DNA of 64,000 nucleotides from Longimicrobium sp. (GTDB lineage Bacteria > Gemmatimonadota > Gemmatimonadetes > Longimicrobiales > Longimicrobiaceae): contig NZ_DASVSF010000100.1 in assembly GCF_036388275.1 (NCBI RefSeq), positions 1 through 64,000 on the forward strand, given 5' to 3'. Both the position numbers and the translations under genes were made by a program. The notes beneath the pieces are model-generated. The model ran no database searches. It was given only the letters and a program-made list of their open reading frames with translations, and was not told the DNA's origin. Each line of letters starts with the position of its first letter. The stretch's first letter is position 1. Shown here in pieces: positions 43,533 through 50,157 of this stretch.

Positions 43533-45047
43533 GTGGACAAGGTCTTTCGCAAGCTCTTCAAGCAGCACTTCGGCGCCGCGCCGGTCAGCATCCTCGAGAT
43601 CGCGGGCGACGGCTCCGCCCGCAAGATGGTGCGGCTGGTGGGCGAGAACATGGAAACGGCCGTGGGGGTCGTGGGCCCCGACCCCGACGAGAACCGCGCG
43701 TTCCTTTCGTTCTCGCGTGCCTTCCACGGCATCGGCCTCCCCGTCCCCGAGATCTACGCGGTCGACGAAAAAGCGGGGATGTACGTGGAGGAGGACCTGG
43801 GCGAAACCACCCTGTTCGACGCCGTCTCGCAGGCCCGCCAGGCGGATCCGCAGGCCGACTTTCCCGCGGAGATGCTGCCGGTGTACCGGCGCATCCTGGA
43901 GGTCCTCCCCCGCTTCCAGGTGGAGGGCGGCAAGGTGGTCGACTACTCCGTCGCCTACCCGCGCGCGGCGTTCGACCGGCAGTCCATCCTGTGGGACCTG
44001 AACTACTTCAAGTACCACTTCCTCAAGCTGGCGCACATCCCGTTCAACGAGGCGCGGCTGGAGAAGGACTTCCGCCGCTTCGCCACCTTCCTGCTGGGCG
44101 CCGACACCCGCCACTTCCTGTACCGCGACTTCCAGTCGCGCAACGTGATGGTGCGCGAGGGCGAGCCCTGGTTCATCGACTACCAGGGCGGACGCCGCGG
44201 CGCCCTGCAGTACGACGTGGCCTCGCTGCTGTGGGACCCCAAGGTGGGGCTCACCGAAGCGCTGCGGGAGGAACTGCTCGAAGAGTACCTGGAGCACCTG
44301 GACGGGTACCTGCCGCGCGTGGACCGCAACCGCTTCCGCCAGCACCTGCGCGGCTACGTGCTCGTGCGCATCATGCAGGCGATGGGCGCCTACGGCTACC
44401 GCGGCTTCTTCGAGCGAAAGCCCCGCTTCCTGCAAAGCGTCCCCGGCGCCATCCGCAACATGGAGCGGCTGCTGGAAACCGGCTTCGTGCCGGTCGACCT
44501 TCCCGAGCTGCGCGAGGTGCTGGAGCGCATCTGCGGAAACACCGTGCTGCGGAAGAAGGCCCCCACCCCCATGCCGGGGCTCACCGTGTACACCGGCAGC
44601 TTCAGCTACAAGGGCGGCTACCCCGACGACGCGGGCGGCCACGGCGGCGGCTTCGTCTTCGACTGCCGCGCCATCCACAACCCGGGACGCTACGCCGAGT
44701 ACGCCAGCCTCTGCGGATGCGACGAGCCGGTGGAGAACTTCCTGGAAAGCCTCCCCGAGGTCGAGGACTTCTGGGGCAGCGTCCGCGGCTTGGTGGAGCA
44801 CCACGTGGGTGCCTGGCTCACCCGTGGGTTCGGCTCGCTCTCGGTGTACTTCGGATGCACCGGGGGGCAGCACCGGTCCGTGTACTTTGCCGAGCGGCTG
44901 GGCGCGTACCTTCGTGCCAACTACCCGTCGGTCAACATCGTGGTCACACACCGCGAGCAGCCGCGCTGGGAGCCCGCGCGCGCCGAAGCCCTGGCGCTGG
45001 CGGCCAGCGCGGGGGTGGAGGCCGGCACCGCCGAAGTGGCCGCCTGA
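43533..45047 (+). CDS. AmgK-like sugar kinase fused to a RapZ C-terminal domain
   Basis: A 504-residue fusion. Residues about 1-340 are an aminoglycoside-phosphotransferase-like kinase of the AmgK type. The catalytic loop is Y197-RDFQSRNVM (Brenner-type HxDxxxxN with Tyr for His), followed by WFIDYQGGRRGALQYDVASLLWDP with the metal-binding Asp. Residues about 365-485 match the RapZ/YvcJ C-terminal domain, ending in GCTGGQHRSVYFAERL (C442-TGGQHRSV), which in E. coli RapZ senses glucosamine-6-phosphate and binds RNA. The RapZ ATPase half is absent. The start is a GTG at 43533. The next gene is MurU-like and overlaps by one base, pointing to MurNAc/GlcNAc recycling in the cytoplasm. Confidence 0.85.
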   Translation: MDKVFRKLFKQHFGAAPVSILEIAGDGSARKMVRLVGENMETAVGVVGPDPDENRAFLSFSRAFHGIGLPVPEIYAVDEKAGMYVEEDLGETTLFDAVSQARQADPQADFPAEMLPVYRRILEVLPRFQVEGGKVVDYSVAYPRAAFDRQSILWDLNYFKYHFLKLAHIPFNEARLEKDFRRFATFLLGADTRHFLYRDFQSRNVMVREGEPWFIDYQGGRRGALQYDVASLLWDPKVGLTEALREELLEEYLEHLDGYLPRVDRNRFRQHLRGYVLVRIMQAMGAYGYRGFFERKPRFLQSVPGAIRNMERLLETGFVPVDLPELREVLERICGNTVLRKKAPTPMPGLTVYTGSFSYKGGYPDDAGGHGGGFVFDCRAIHNPGRYAEYASLCGCDEPVENFLESLPEVEDFWGSVRGLVEHHVGAWLTRGFGSLSVYFGCTGGQHRSVYFAERLGAYLRANYPSVNIVVTHREQPRWEPARAEALALAASAGVEAGTAEVAA

Positions 45048-45766
45048 TGGATGCCATGATCCTGGCGGCCGGGCTGGGCACCCGCCTGCGCCCGCTGACC
45101 GACCACACCCCCAAGGCGCTGATCGACGTGGCCGGCGTGCCCATGATCGAACGCGTCGCCCGCCGGCTGATCGATGCCGGCGCCGACCGGCTGATCGTGA
45201 ACACGGCGCACCTGGCGCAGAAGATCGAGGACGTCGTGCGCCAGCGCGGCGGCTTCGGCGTGGAGGTCGAGTTCTCGCGCGAAGACCCCGGCCCGCTGGA
45301 GACCGGGGGCGCGCTGCTCGCCGCGGAGGATTTGTTCCGCAAGGACGCGCCGTTCTTCCTTCACAACGCCGACATCCTCACCGACCTGCCGCTGGACGGA
45401 ATGTACGCCGCGCACGTCGACGCCGATCCCCTGGCCACGGTGGCCGTGCTGGACCGCCCGAGCACCCGCAAGCTGCTCTTCGACGACGACGGCCTCCTGG
45501 GCCGGGTGGACGAAACGAAGGGGCTGGACCTTCGCGTGCGCGAGCCCGTCGGCGCGGTGCAGGCGCTGCCGTTCGCGGGCGTGCACGTGCTCGCCCCGCG
45601 CGTCTTCGGCCTGCTGACGGAGCGCGGGGCGTTCAGCATCCTCGACCCGTACCTGCGCCTGGCCGCGGCGGGAGAGCGCATCCTTCCCTTCCGCGTAGAC
45701 GGGCACGCCTGGCTCGACATCGGGCGGCCGGAGCAGCTGGAAGAGGCACGACGCCGGTACGCGTAA
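45047..45766 (+). CDS. murU: MurU-like sugar-1-phosphate nucleotidyltransferase
   Basis: A 239-residue cytoplasmic enzyme. The N-terminal MILAAGLGTRLRPLTDHTPKAL is the nucleotide-binding signature of the family. FLHNADILTDLPLD holds the metal-binding Asp region, and the C-terminal HAWLDIGRPEQLEEA is typical of MurU/GlmU-like proteins. MurU makes UDP-MurNAc from MurNAc-1-phosphate, which AmgK supplies. The start codon overlaps the stop of the AmgK-RapZ gene (TGATG), so the two are translationally coupled and very likely act in sequence, bypassing de novo UDP-MurNAc synthesis. Mannose-1-phosphate guanylyltransferases are close relatives, so the exact sugar rests on the neighbour. Confidence 0.8.
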   Translation: MDAMILAAGLGTRLRPLTDHTPKALIDVAGVPMIERVARRLIDAGADRLIVNTAHLAQKIEDVVRQRGGFGVEVEFSREDPGPLETGGALLAAEDLFRKDAPFFLHNADILTDLPLDGMYAAHVDADPLATVAVLDRPSTRKLLFDDDGLLGRVDETKGLDLRVREPVGAVQALPFAGVHVLAPRVFGLLTERGAFSILDPYLRLAAAGERILPFRVDGHAWLDIGRPEQLEEARRRYA

Positions 45767-45848
45767 GCCGCGGGTGGAACGCCTCTTGCCCCGTCCCCGA
45801 CCCGCTTTTTCGCGAGCGGAACGGGACCATGACGAGGGGATGCGGACG

Positions 45849-46388
45849 ATGAACGGACGGCTGGCGGCGGTGCTGGCGCTTTCCCTGGCGGCCGCGTGCG
45901 GCGGCGGGGGCGAGCAGAAGGAAGTCGATTCGCCGGCGACGACGATGGACGAGAGCACCACCGATCCCGGCGAGGGGCAGGCGCCCAACGTCAGCCCCGT
46001 CGGCCGGCCGGAGCAGACGATGGCGGCCGGACACCTGTCGGCCATCAACAACTCCGGCGTCACCGGGTCCGTGAACTTCCGTGGCATCGGGCAGCAGACG
46101 GAGATTTCCCTGCAGGTGACCACGGCCCCCGCGGGCACGCAGCAGCTGAACGCGGCCGTGGTGCAGGGCACCTGCCAGCAGCCCGGCACCGAAGTGGCCC
46201 CCATCGGGCCGCTGACCGTGGGGGCCGGGAACGTCGCCGCCGTCACCGATACGCTGAACCTTCCGCCGGGCACGGTGCTGAACGGGCAGCACGCGCTGGT
46301 GGTCAAGGGCCAGAACTCCGGCCCCGCCACCCCACCCCTGGCCTGCTCGCCCCTCCCCAAGTGGGAGCGCCTGCCTCCCACGGGCTGA
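45849..46388 (+). CDS. Small lipoprotein with CHRD/SOD-like beta domain
   Basis: A 179-residue lipoprotein (signal MNGRLAAVLALSLAAAC). After a Ser/Thr/Pro-rich linker to about residue 65 comes a beta-rich domain (LSAINNSGVTGSVNFRGIGQQTEISLQVTTA...LNAAVVQGTCQQPGTEV) that resembles the pattern of CHRD and superoxide-dismutase-like domains. The copper/zinc histidines of SOD are missing. The ATG at 45849 is preferred because GAGGGG lies eight bases upstream; an ATG at 45840 is also in frame. Function is unknown. It is convergent with the PIN-domain pair, with a hairpin between. Confidence 0.7.
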   Translation: MNGRLAAVLALSLAAACGGGGEQKEVDSPATTMDESTTDPGEGQAPNVSPVGRPEQTMAAGHLSAINNSGVTGSVNFRGIGQQTEISLQVTTAPAGTQQLNAAVVQGTCQQPGTEVAPIGPLTVGAGNVAAVTDTLNLPPGTVLNGQHALVVKGQNSGPATPPLACSPLPKWERLPPTG

Positions 46389-46409
46389 GCCGATCACCAG
46401 AAGAGACGA

Positions 46410-46437
46410 GCGCCGCGTGACCCTGGTCGCGCGGCGC
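46410..46437. terminator. 13-bp hairpin between convergent genes
   Basis: GCGCCGCGTGACC (46410-46422) pairs with 46425-46437 with one G-T, leaving two bases between, and TTT follows on the plus strand. It separates the lipoprotein gene from the leftward PIN gene. Confidence 0.7.
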
Positions 46438-46457
46438 TTTCGCGTGTCGGTGACGAG

Positions 46458-46940
46458 CTACGCCGCGAGTTCCAGCACGTCCAGCCCCTCGTGCCGCGCC
46501 GCCGCGCACTGCACCCGGTCGGAGCTCACGAACGAGAAATCCACGCCCGCTCCCAGTCTGTCGCGCGTACGTACGGCAGCGGCAACCTGAATGGCGTCCG
46601 CAGGTCGTAGTCTTCGCCGCTGCACGATCTCCGCAGCCGTCCGCATGAAGTCGGAGGCGCGGACCACCATCATTGGAGATTCCCGGGTAAAGCTCTCGAC
46701 CAGATTGGGAATCGCCTGACGCAATGCTGCCGCGCTGAGTCCCTTGCGAGCCGCCTGAGGCCCCCGCTGGATTTGATGAAGTGCAGACACCACCTCCGGC
46801 AGCGACAGGTCGCAGACGAATACTTCCGCGGACCGCTCACTCCGCCCGGCACTCCGCACCAGATCATGCACGATCATGGAACCCGGTTCTACGGCGTGCA
46901 GCTTCACCACCGCAGAGGCATCGAAGAAGTAGCATCTCAT
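46458..46940 (-). CDS. PIN-domain putative toxin 1 (VapC-like)
   Basis: A 160-residue PIN-fold ribonuclease. The acidic metal-site residues are in order: FFDASAVVKL (first Asp), LSLPEVVSAL (Glu), ADAIQVAAAV (Asp) and FVSSDRVQCAAA (Asp). Length and order match VapC toxins, which cut RNA unless held by an antitoxin. Its ATG overlaps the stop of the small upstream gene (46937-46940), the usual arrangement of type II toxin-antitoxin pairs. A clear paralog lies at 47189-47662, with shared LPE.VSAL and ADA..VAAA segments. Confidence 0.85.
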   Translation of the reverse strand: MRCYFFDASAVVKLHAVEPGSMIVHDLVRSAGRSERSAEVFVCDLSLPEVVSALHQIQRGPQAARKGLSAAALRQAIPNLVESFTRESPMMVVRASDFMRTAAEIVQRRRLRPADAIQVAAAVRTRDRLGAGVDFSFVSSDRVQCAAARHEGLDVLELAA

Positions 46941-47131
46941 ATGTGGTTCGCCCGCCGCATTCGGATCAACGCCTGGCTCGGCAATTCTCCCTCTACCTCG
47001 ATCATCTCGGGCATCTGCCAGTCAGGGCCATCGTTCGGCAGCTTGGCGATGAAGCCGCTCTCGATCATCTCGCGGAGATGTTCGAACTCGGGCGGCACTT
47101 CGGGCTTGCAGTGACAGCACGGCTTCTTCAT
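46937..47131 (-). CDS. Putative antitoxin 1, 64 aa
   Basis: A 64-residue protein directly upstream of, and overlapping, PIN gene 1. It starts with a cysteine-rich MKKPCCHCKPE, then FEHLREMIESGFIAKLPNDGPDW and a C-terminus ending ALIRMRRANHI. It does not look like VapB, MazE, Phd or RelB antitoxins and shows no DNA-binding fold by eye. Its second half aligns with the small protein before PIN gene 2 (KLP...PD....P.M, then A..IR.RR), so the two define one unrecognised antitoxin-like family. Confidence 0.65.
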   Translation of the reverse strand: MKKPCCHCKPEVPPEFEHLREMIESGFIAKLPNDGPDWQMPEMIEVEGELPSQALIRMRRANHI

Positions 47132-47188
47132 ACGTACGCTCCGGTCAGGATAGTCTCTTCAGAAAGGCGGCTCTCGTCTTCGTTTGCG

Positions 47189-47662
47189 TTACGCTGGAGT
47201 AAGGACCTCCAGCCCCTCGCGTTCAGCCGCTTTGCACTGCTGCTGGTCATGGCTGACGAAAACGAATCGATCAGCCCCTACCGCATCACGCGCGGTGAGC
47301 GCCGCGGCCACGTGAACCGCGTCCGCGCCCCGGATCTGCTGCCGCTCTACTACCGTTGTTGCGAGCGCCATGCAGCCGCTCGCCGGAACCTGCAGGATGT
47401 GCTGGGAGGCGGACAGCTCGGCCCTCACCTGCGGAAGCACGCGGCGGTACGCGGCCGGGCTGAATCCCCGGCGCGCGGCTTCACCGCCGTAGGCGATCTG
47501 CCGAAGGGCCGAAACTGTTTCAGGGAGGACGAGGTCGCACAAGCACACGACCGTCCCCGCCGGATCCGCTACCGCGCTTCGCAGCATCGCCCGGACGCCG
47601 AGCCATCCCGCTTCCACCACGTACAGCCGAACGGTCGCGGATGTGTCCAGAAAGTACACCAT
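47189..47662 (-). CDS. PIN-domain putative toxin 2 (VapC-like)
   Basis: A 158-residue PIN protein beginning MVYFLDTSATVRLYVVE (first catalytic Asp), with LVLPETVSALRQI, GADAVHVAAALTAR and FVSHDQQQCKAAEREGLEVL completing the acidic site. The start at 47662 overlaps the TGA of the gene before it (47662-47664); a longer frame to 47749 exists but lies in that gene. It is a paralog of PIN gene 1, so the modules arose by tandem duplication or paired acquisition. A 57-base gap separates the modules. Confidence 0.85.
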   Translation of the reverse strand: MVYFLDTSATVRLYVVEAGWLGVRAMLRSAVADPAGTVVCLCDLVLPETVSALRQIAYGGEAARRGFSPAAYRRVLPQVRAELSASQHILQVPASGCMALATTVVERQQIRGADAVHVAAALTARDAVGADRFVFVSHDQQQCKAAEREGLEVLTPA

Positions 47663-47919
47663 CAGAGCCGGCCCTCCCGGCGAAGGCGAATCACGAAGGC
47701 GCTCATCTCGTCCCCATCGAAGGGAAACACCATGGGCGGGGGCGTCCAATTCAGATCCGGAGTCATGGATGGCAGCTTGACCGCGATCCCTTGCTCCGCC
47801 ATGAGGCGCTGAAACCGCAGCAGCCCTTCGCGAAGATCCGCGACACGCGTCGCCGGCCCGCCGACTGTTTCGGGGCAGTCCGGGGCCTCGGTGGCAGAAC
47901 TGGTTGTGCGCTCATTCAT
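47662..47919 (-). CDS. Putative antitoxin 2, 85 aa
   Basis: An 85-residue protein starting at the ATG at 47919, which has GAGGGG seven bases upstream. The middle is LREGLLRFQRLMAEQGIAVKLPSMTPDLNW, then PPPMVFPFDGDEMSAFVIRLRREGRL. The second half aligns with antitoxin 1 (KLP, PD, P.M, I R.RR). It overlaps PIN gene 2 by one base and is probably its neutralising partner, though the family is not one I recognise. Confidence 0.65.
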   Translation of the reverse strand: MNERTTSSATEAPDCPETVGGPATRVADLREGLLRFQRLMAEQGIAVKLPSMTPDLNWTPPPMVFPFDGDEMSAFVIRLRREGRL

Positions 47920-48032
47920 GCATTGCCCCTCGCGTCGTCGGTTTCCTGTGCCACTTGGAAGATAAACCGGACGTGCTGAACGTCCAATACCGCGAGCCGC
48001 CACGGCTGGTACGAGTTTTTGGGGCCACAAAG

Positions 48033-48070
48033 AAGAAGCCCCCGGACGAGGTTCGTCCGGGGGCTTCTTC
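48033..48070 (-). terminator. Strong terminator hairpin after ctaG
   Basis: Arms 48033-48050 and 48053-48070 pair almost completely (about 17 bp with one bulged C), 18 bases past the ctaG stop. The inner stem CCCCGGACGA repeats that of the hairpin at 7910-7940. Confidence 0.75.
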
Positions 48071-48087
48071 CATTCAGCCGCGCGTGC

Positions 48088-48987
48088 TCAGCCCTGCGGG
48101 AACGGGGGCGGCACCACCAGGCCGGCGCGGTTCACGCGCGGGGAGCGGAGGGGCACCCGCTCGTCTTCCGCGCGCTCGCCCTGCGTCCAGCGGAAGTACA
48201 CCGCGGTGATGGCCAGCCACAGCGTCAGCCCCCCCGGCACCCACATGATCACCCCGCCCAGCCGCTGGTCCTCCAGCGCCGACAGCTCCGAGAACACCCG
48301 CGGCGCCTCCACGTACCAGGTGTACAGCTCGGTCTGCGAAAAGGTGATCAGCGCCGCGGAGATCATCATGGGGATCCCCACCAGGAACAGGTACATCATC
48401 TGCAGCACGGGGGCGATCCGCGGCAGCTCCGGCAACGGGCTTCGCACCGGCCACCACATGATGGTGCCCGTCACCATGATCATCAGGTGCATGGTGATGT
48501 GCACGCCGTGGCTGCGCATCATCAGGTCGTACGGACCCGGAAAGTGCCAGGCCAGGAAGATGGCGTTGTTCAGCGCGAACGCCATCACCGGAAAGGTGAG
48601 CGCCCGGGCCACGCGCGCCGCCCACGGCCGCCGGATCAGCGGCCGCAGCGCCCACGCCGGGGTGCCGTACAGCAGGAACGGCGGCATGATCAGGATCAGC
48701 AGCAGGTGCTGAACCATGTGCGCGCTGAACAGGAAGTAGTCGCTCAGCTCGTGAAGCGGCCCCTGCAGGGCCCCGAACATGATAGCCAGCCCCCCCATGA
48801 ACGACGCCACCTGCCTCGCCGGCACGGGGGACGAGCCGGGAAAGCGGTGGCGAAGGGGCCCCACCATCAGGAGATACGCGCCCGCGAGCAGCAGCCACCC
48901 CGCCATGAAGCTGGGGTACACCCGCCATTCGTTCCAGGCGAAGGTCTCGCCGTGCAGCAGCGCGAGACCCAGGACCGCGTTCGACAT
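48088..48987 (-). CDS. ctaG: Cytochrome c oxidase assembly protein CtaG (caa3 type)
   Basis: A 299-residue protein with about seven membrane helices of the caa3_CtaG family, distinct from the copper chaperone of the same name. Diagnostic parts are MVQHLLLILIMPPFLLYGTP, the LTFPVMAFALNNAIFLAWHFPGPYDL segment and HITMHLMIMVTGTIMWWPV. It is needed for assembly of caa3 oxidase in Bacillus. It is the last gene of the leftward oxidase operon, 36 bases after ctaF. The start at 48987 is an ATG with little visible ribosome site. Confidence 0.9.
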   Translation of the reverse strand: MSNAVLGLALLHGETFAWNEWRVYPSFMAGWLLLAGAYLLMVGPLRHRFPGSSPVPARQVASFMGGLAIMFGALQGPLHELSDYFLFSAHMVQHLLLILIMPPFLLYGTPAWALRPLIRRPWAARVARALTFPVMAFALNNAIFLAWHFPGPYDLMMRSHGVHITMHLMIMVTGTIMWWPVRSPLPELPRIAPVLQMMYLFLVGIPMMISAALITFSQTELYTWYVEAPRVFSELSALEDQRLGGVIMWVPGGLTLWLAITAVYFRWTQGERAEDERVPLRSPRVNRAGLVVPPPFPQG

Positions 48988-49023
48988 CAGACTACACCCT
49001 GCCCTTCTCGCGAAAGCGTGCGC

Positions 49024-49455
49024 TCAGTGCGCCGGCGGCGTGGTGGGCGCGCCGGGCTGCTGGCTGGGCGCCGTGCCCGAGCCGTGCACCCCCTCGTTGC
49101 TGCTGGCCGTGCCGTGGATGGCCGTGCTGGTGCCATGAAGCGGCCCGAACAGCAGGATCATTCCGCCGATCACCAGGACGGCCAGCAGCGCGGGAAACAC
49201 GAACACCGCCGTGAACAGCTTGTTGTCGAACTTCAGGTGCATGTAGTACGCGACCACCGACACGAACTTCAGCGCCGACAGGAACAGGATGATGAAGACG
49301 GCCGTCCCCGCCGCGTACCAGTGCTGCGTTTCGCCGTAGTACCCGACTACCTCCAGCACCGTCAGCCCGATCAGGATGGCCCCGATGATCAGGTAGAAGC
49401 GGTTGGTGGGGTGCGCGTGCTGGCTGTGCGCCATCTCGTTGGCTTCGCTCGACAT
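49024..49455 (-). CDS. ctaF: Cytochrome c oxidase subunit IV
   Basis: A 143-residue protein with three membrane helices of the prokaryotic COX4 family (RFYLIIGAILIGLTVLEVVGYY; AVFIILFLSALKFVSVVAYYMHLKFD; FVFPALLAVLVIGGMILLF). It is an accessory subunit that stabilises the oxidase. The C-terminal 35 residues form a polar Gly/Pro/Thr tail. The start at 49455 lies eight bases after the ctaE stop; an alternative ATG at 49434 is in frame. Its position between subunit III and CtaG is usual for caa3 operons. Confidence 0.88.
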   Translation of the reverse strand: MSSEANEMAHSQHAHPTNRFYLIIGAILIGLTVLEVVGYYGETQHWYAAGTAVFIILFLSALKFVSVVAYYMHLKFDNKLFTAVFVFPALLAVLVIGGMILLFGPLHGTSTAIHGTASSNEGVHGSGTAPSQQPGAPTTPPAH

Positions 49456-49463
49456 TGGCCCGC

Positions 49464-50105
49464 TCAGGGAATCAGGTACACGAGGGGGAAGATCACGATC
49501 CAGATGACGTCGACGAAGTGCCAGTACAGGCCGCCGATCTCCACCAGGAGCGATTTCTCCGGCCCCAGCTTGCCGGTGTGCACCCGCCACGCCAGCGTCA
49601 ACAGGTAGATCACGCCGGCCGTCACGTGGGCCCCGTGGAACCCGGTCAGCAGGTAGAACGACGAGCCGAACAGGTTGCTCGAGATGGTCAGCCCCTCGTG
49701 GATGAAGTGGCTGTACTCGTACACCTGACCCACCGCGAAGATGGCGCCGCCGATGGCCGTGGCGATCAGCCAGTTGCGGCTCCAGGTGCGGTCGCCCCGC
49801 TGCGTGGCCGAAAGCGCCAGCACCATCATCACCGAGCTCATCAGCAGGATGAAGGTGGTGAAGGTGATCAGCGGCATGTTGAACACGCCCTCCACGTGCT
49901 GCCCGTTCCACACCCGGTTGTGCGGGAAGGGCGGCTTCAGGCTCCTGCCCTTGTACGCCATGTACGTGGCGATCAGCGAGCCGAACAGCAGGCATTCCGA
50001 GCCGATGAAGACCCAGAACGCCAGCTTTCGGCTGTCCAGCCCCGTGCTGGTGTCCAGGTGGCCCGGGTGGGCGGCGTGCGCCTCCAGCGCGTGCGAATGA
50101 TCCAT
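49464..50105 (-). CDS. ctaE: Cytochrome c oxidase subunit III
   Basis: A 213-residue membrane protein with five helices, the short caa3-type subunit III. Family parts are KLAFWVFIGSECLLFGSLIATY, GQVYEYSHFIHEGLTISSNLFGSSFYLLTGFHGAHVTAGVIYLL and GLYWHFVDVIWIVIFPLVYLI. The ATG at 50105 with an ACAGGA ribosome site is preferred over a TTG at 50135, which would add ten residues without a site. It follows ctaD by 52 bases. It helps keep proton pumping stable; it carries no metal. Confidence 0.92.
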   Translation of the reverse strand: MDHSHALEAHAAHPGHLDTSTGLDSRKLAFWVFIGSECLLFGSLIATYMAYKGRSLKPPFPHNRVWNGQHVEGVFNMPLITFTTFILLMSSVMMVLALSATQRGDRTWSRNWLIATAIGGAIFAVGQVYEYSHFIHEGLTISSNLFGSSFYLLTGFHGAHVTAGVIYLLTLAWRVHTGKLGPEKSLLVEIGGLYWHFVDVIWIVIFPLVYLIP

Positions 50106-50157
50106 GGTCCTGTCGGTACCCGTGTTTGCGTCCAAGTAAGGCGAAGTGCGCCGCGGA

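Noticed and set aside
48033..48070. Attachment site or integron-like recombination site
   Set aside because: The structure is a single hairpin right after ctaG with the same stem as another gene-end hairpin. No integrase or direct repeat accompanies it, so a terminator is the simpler reading.
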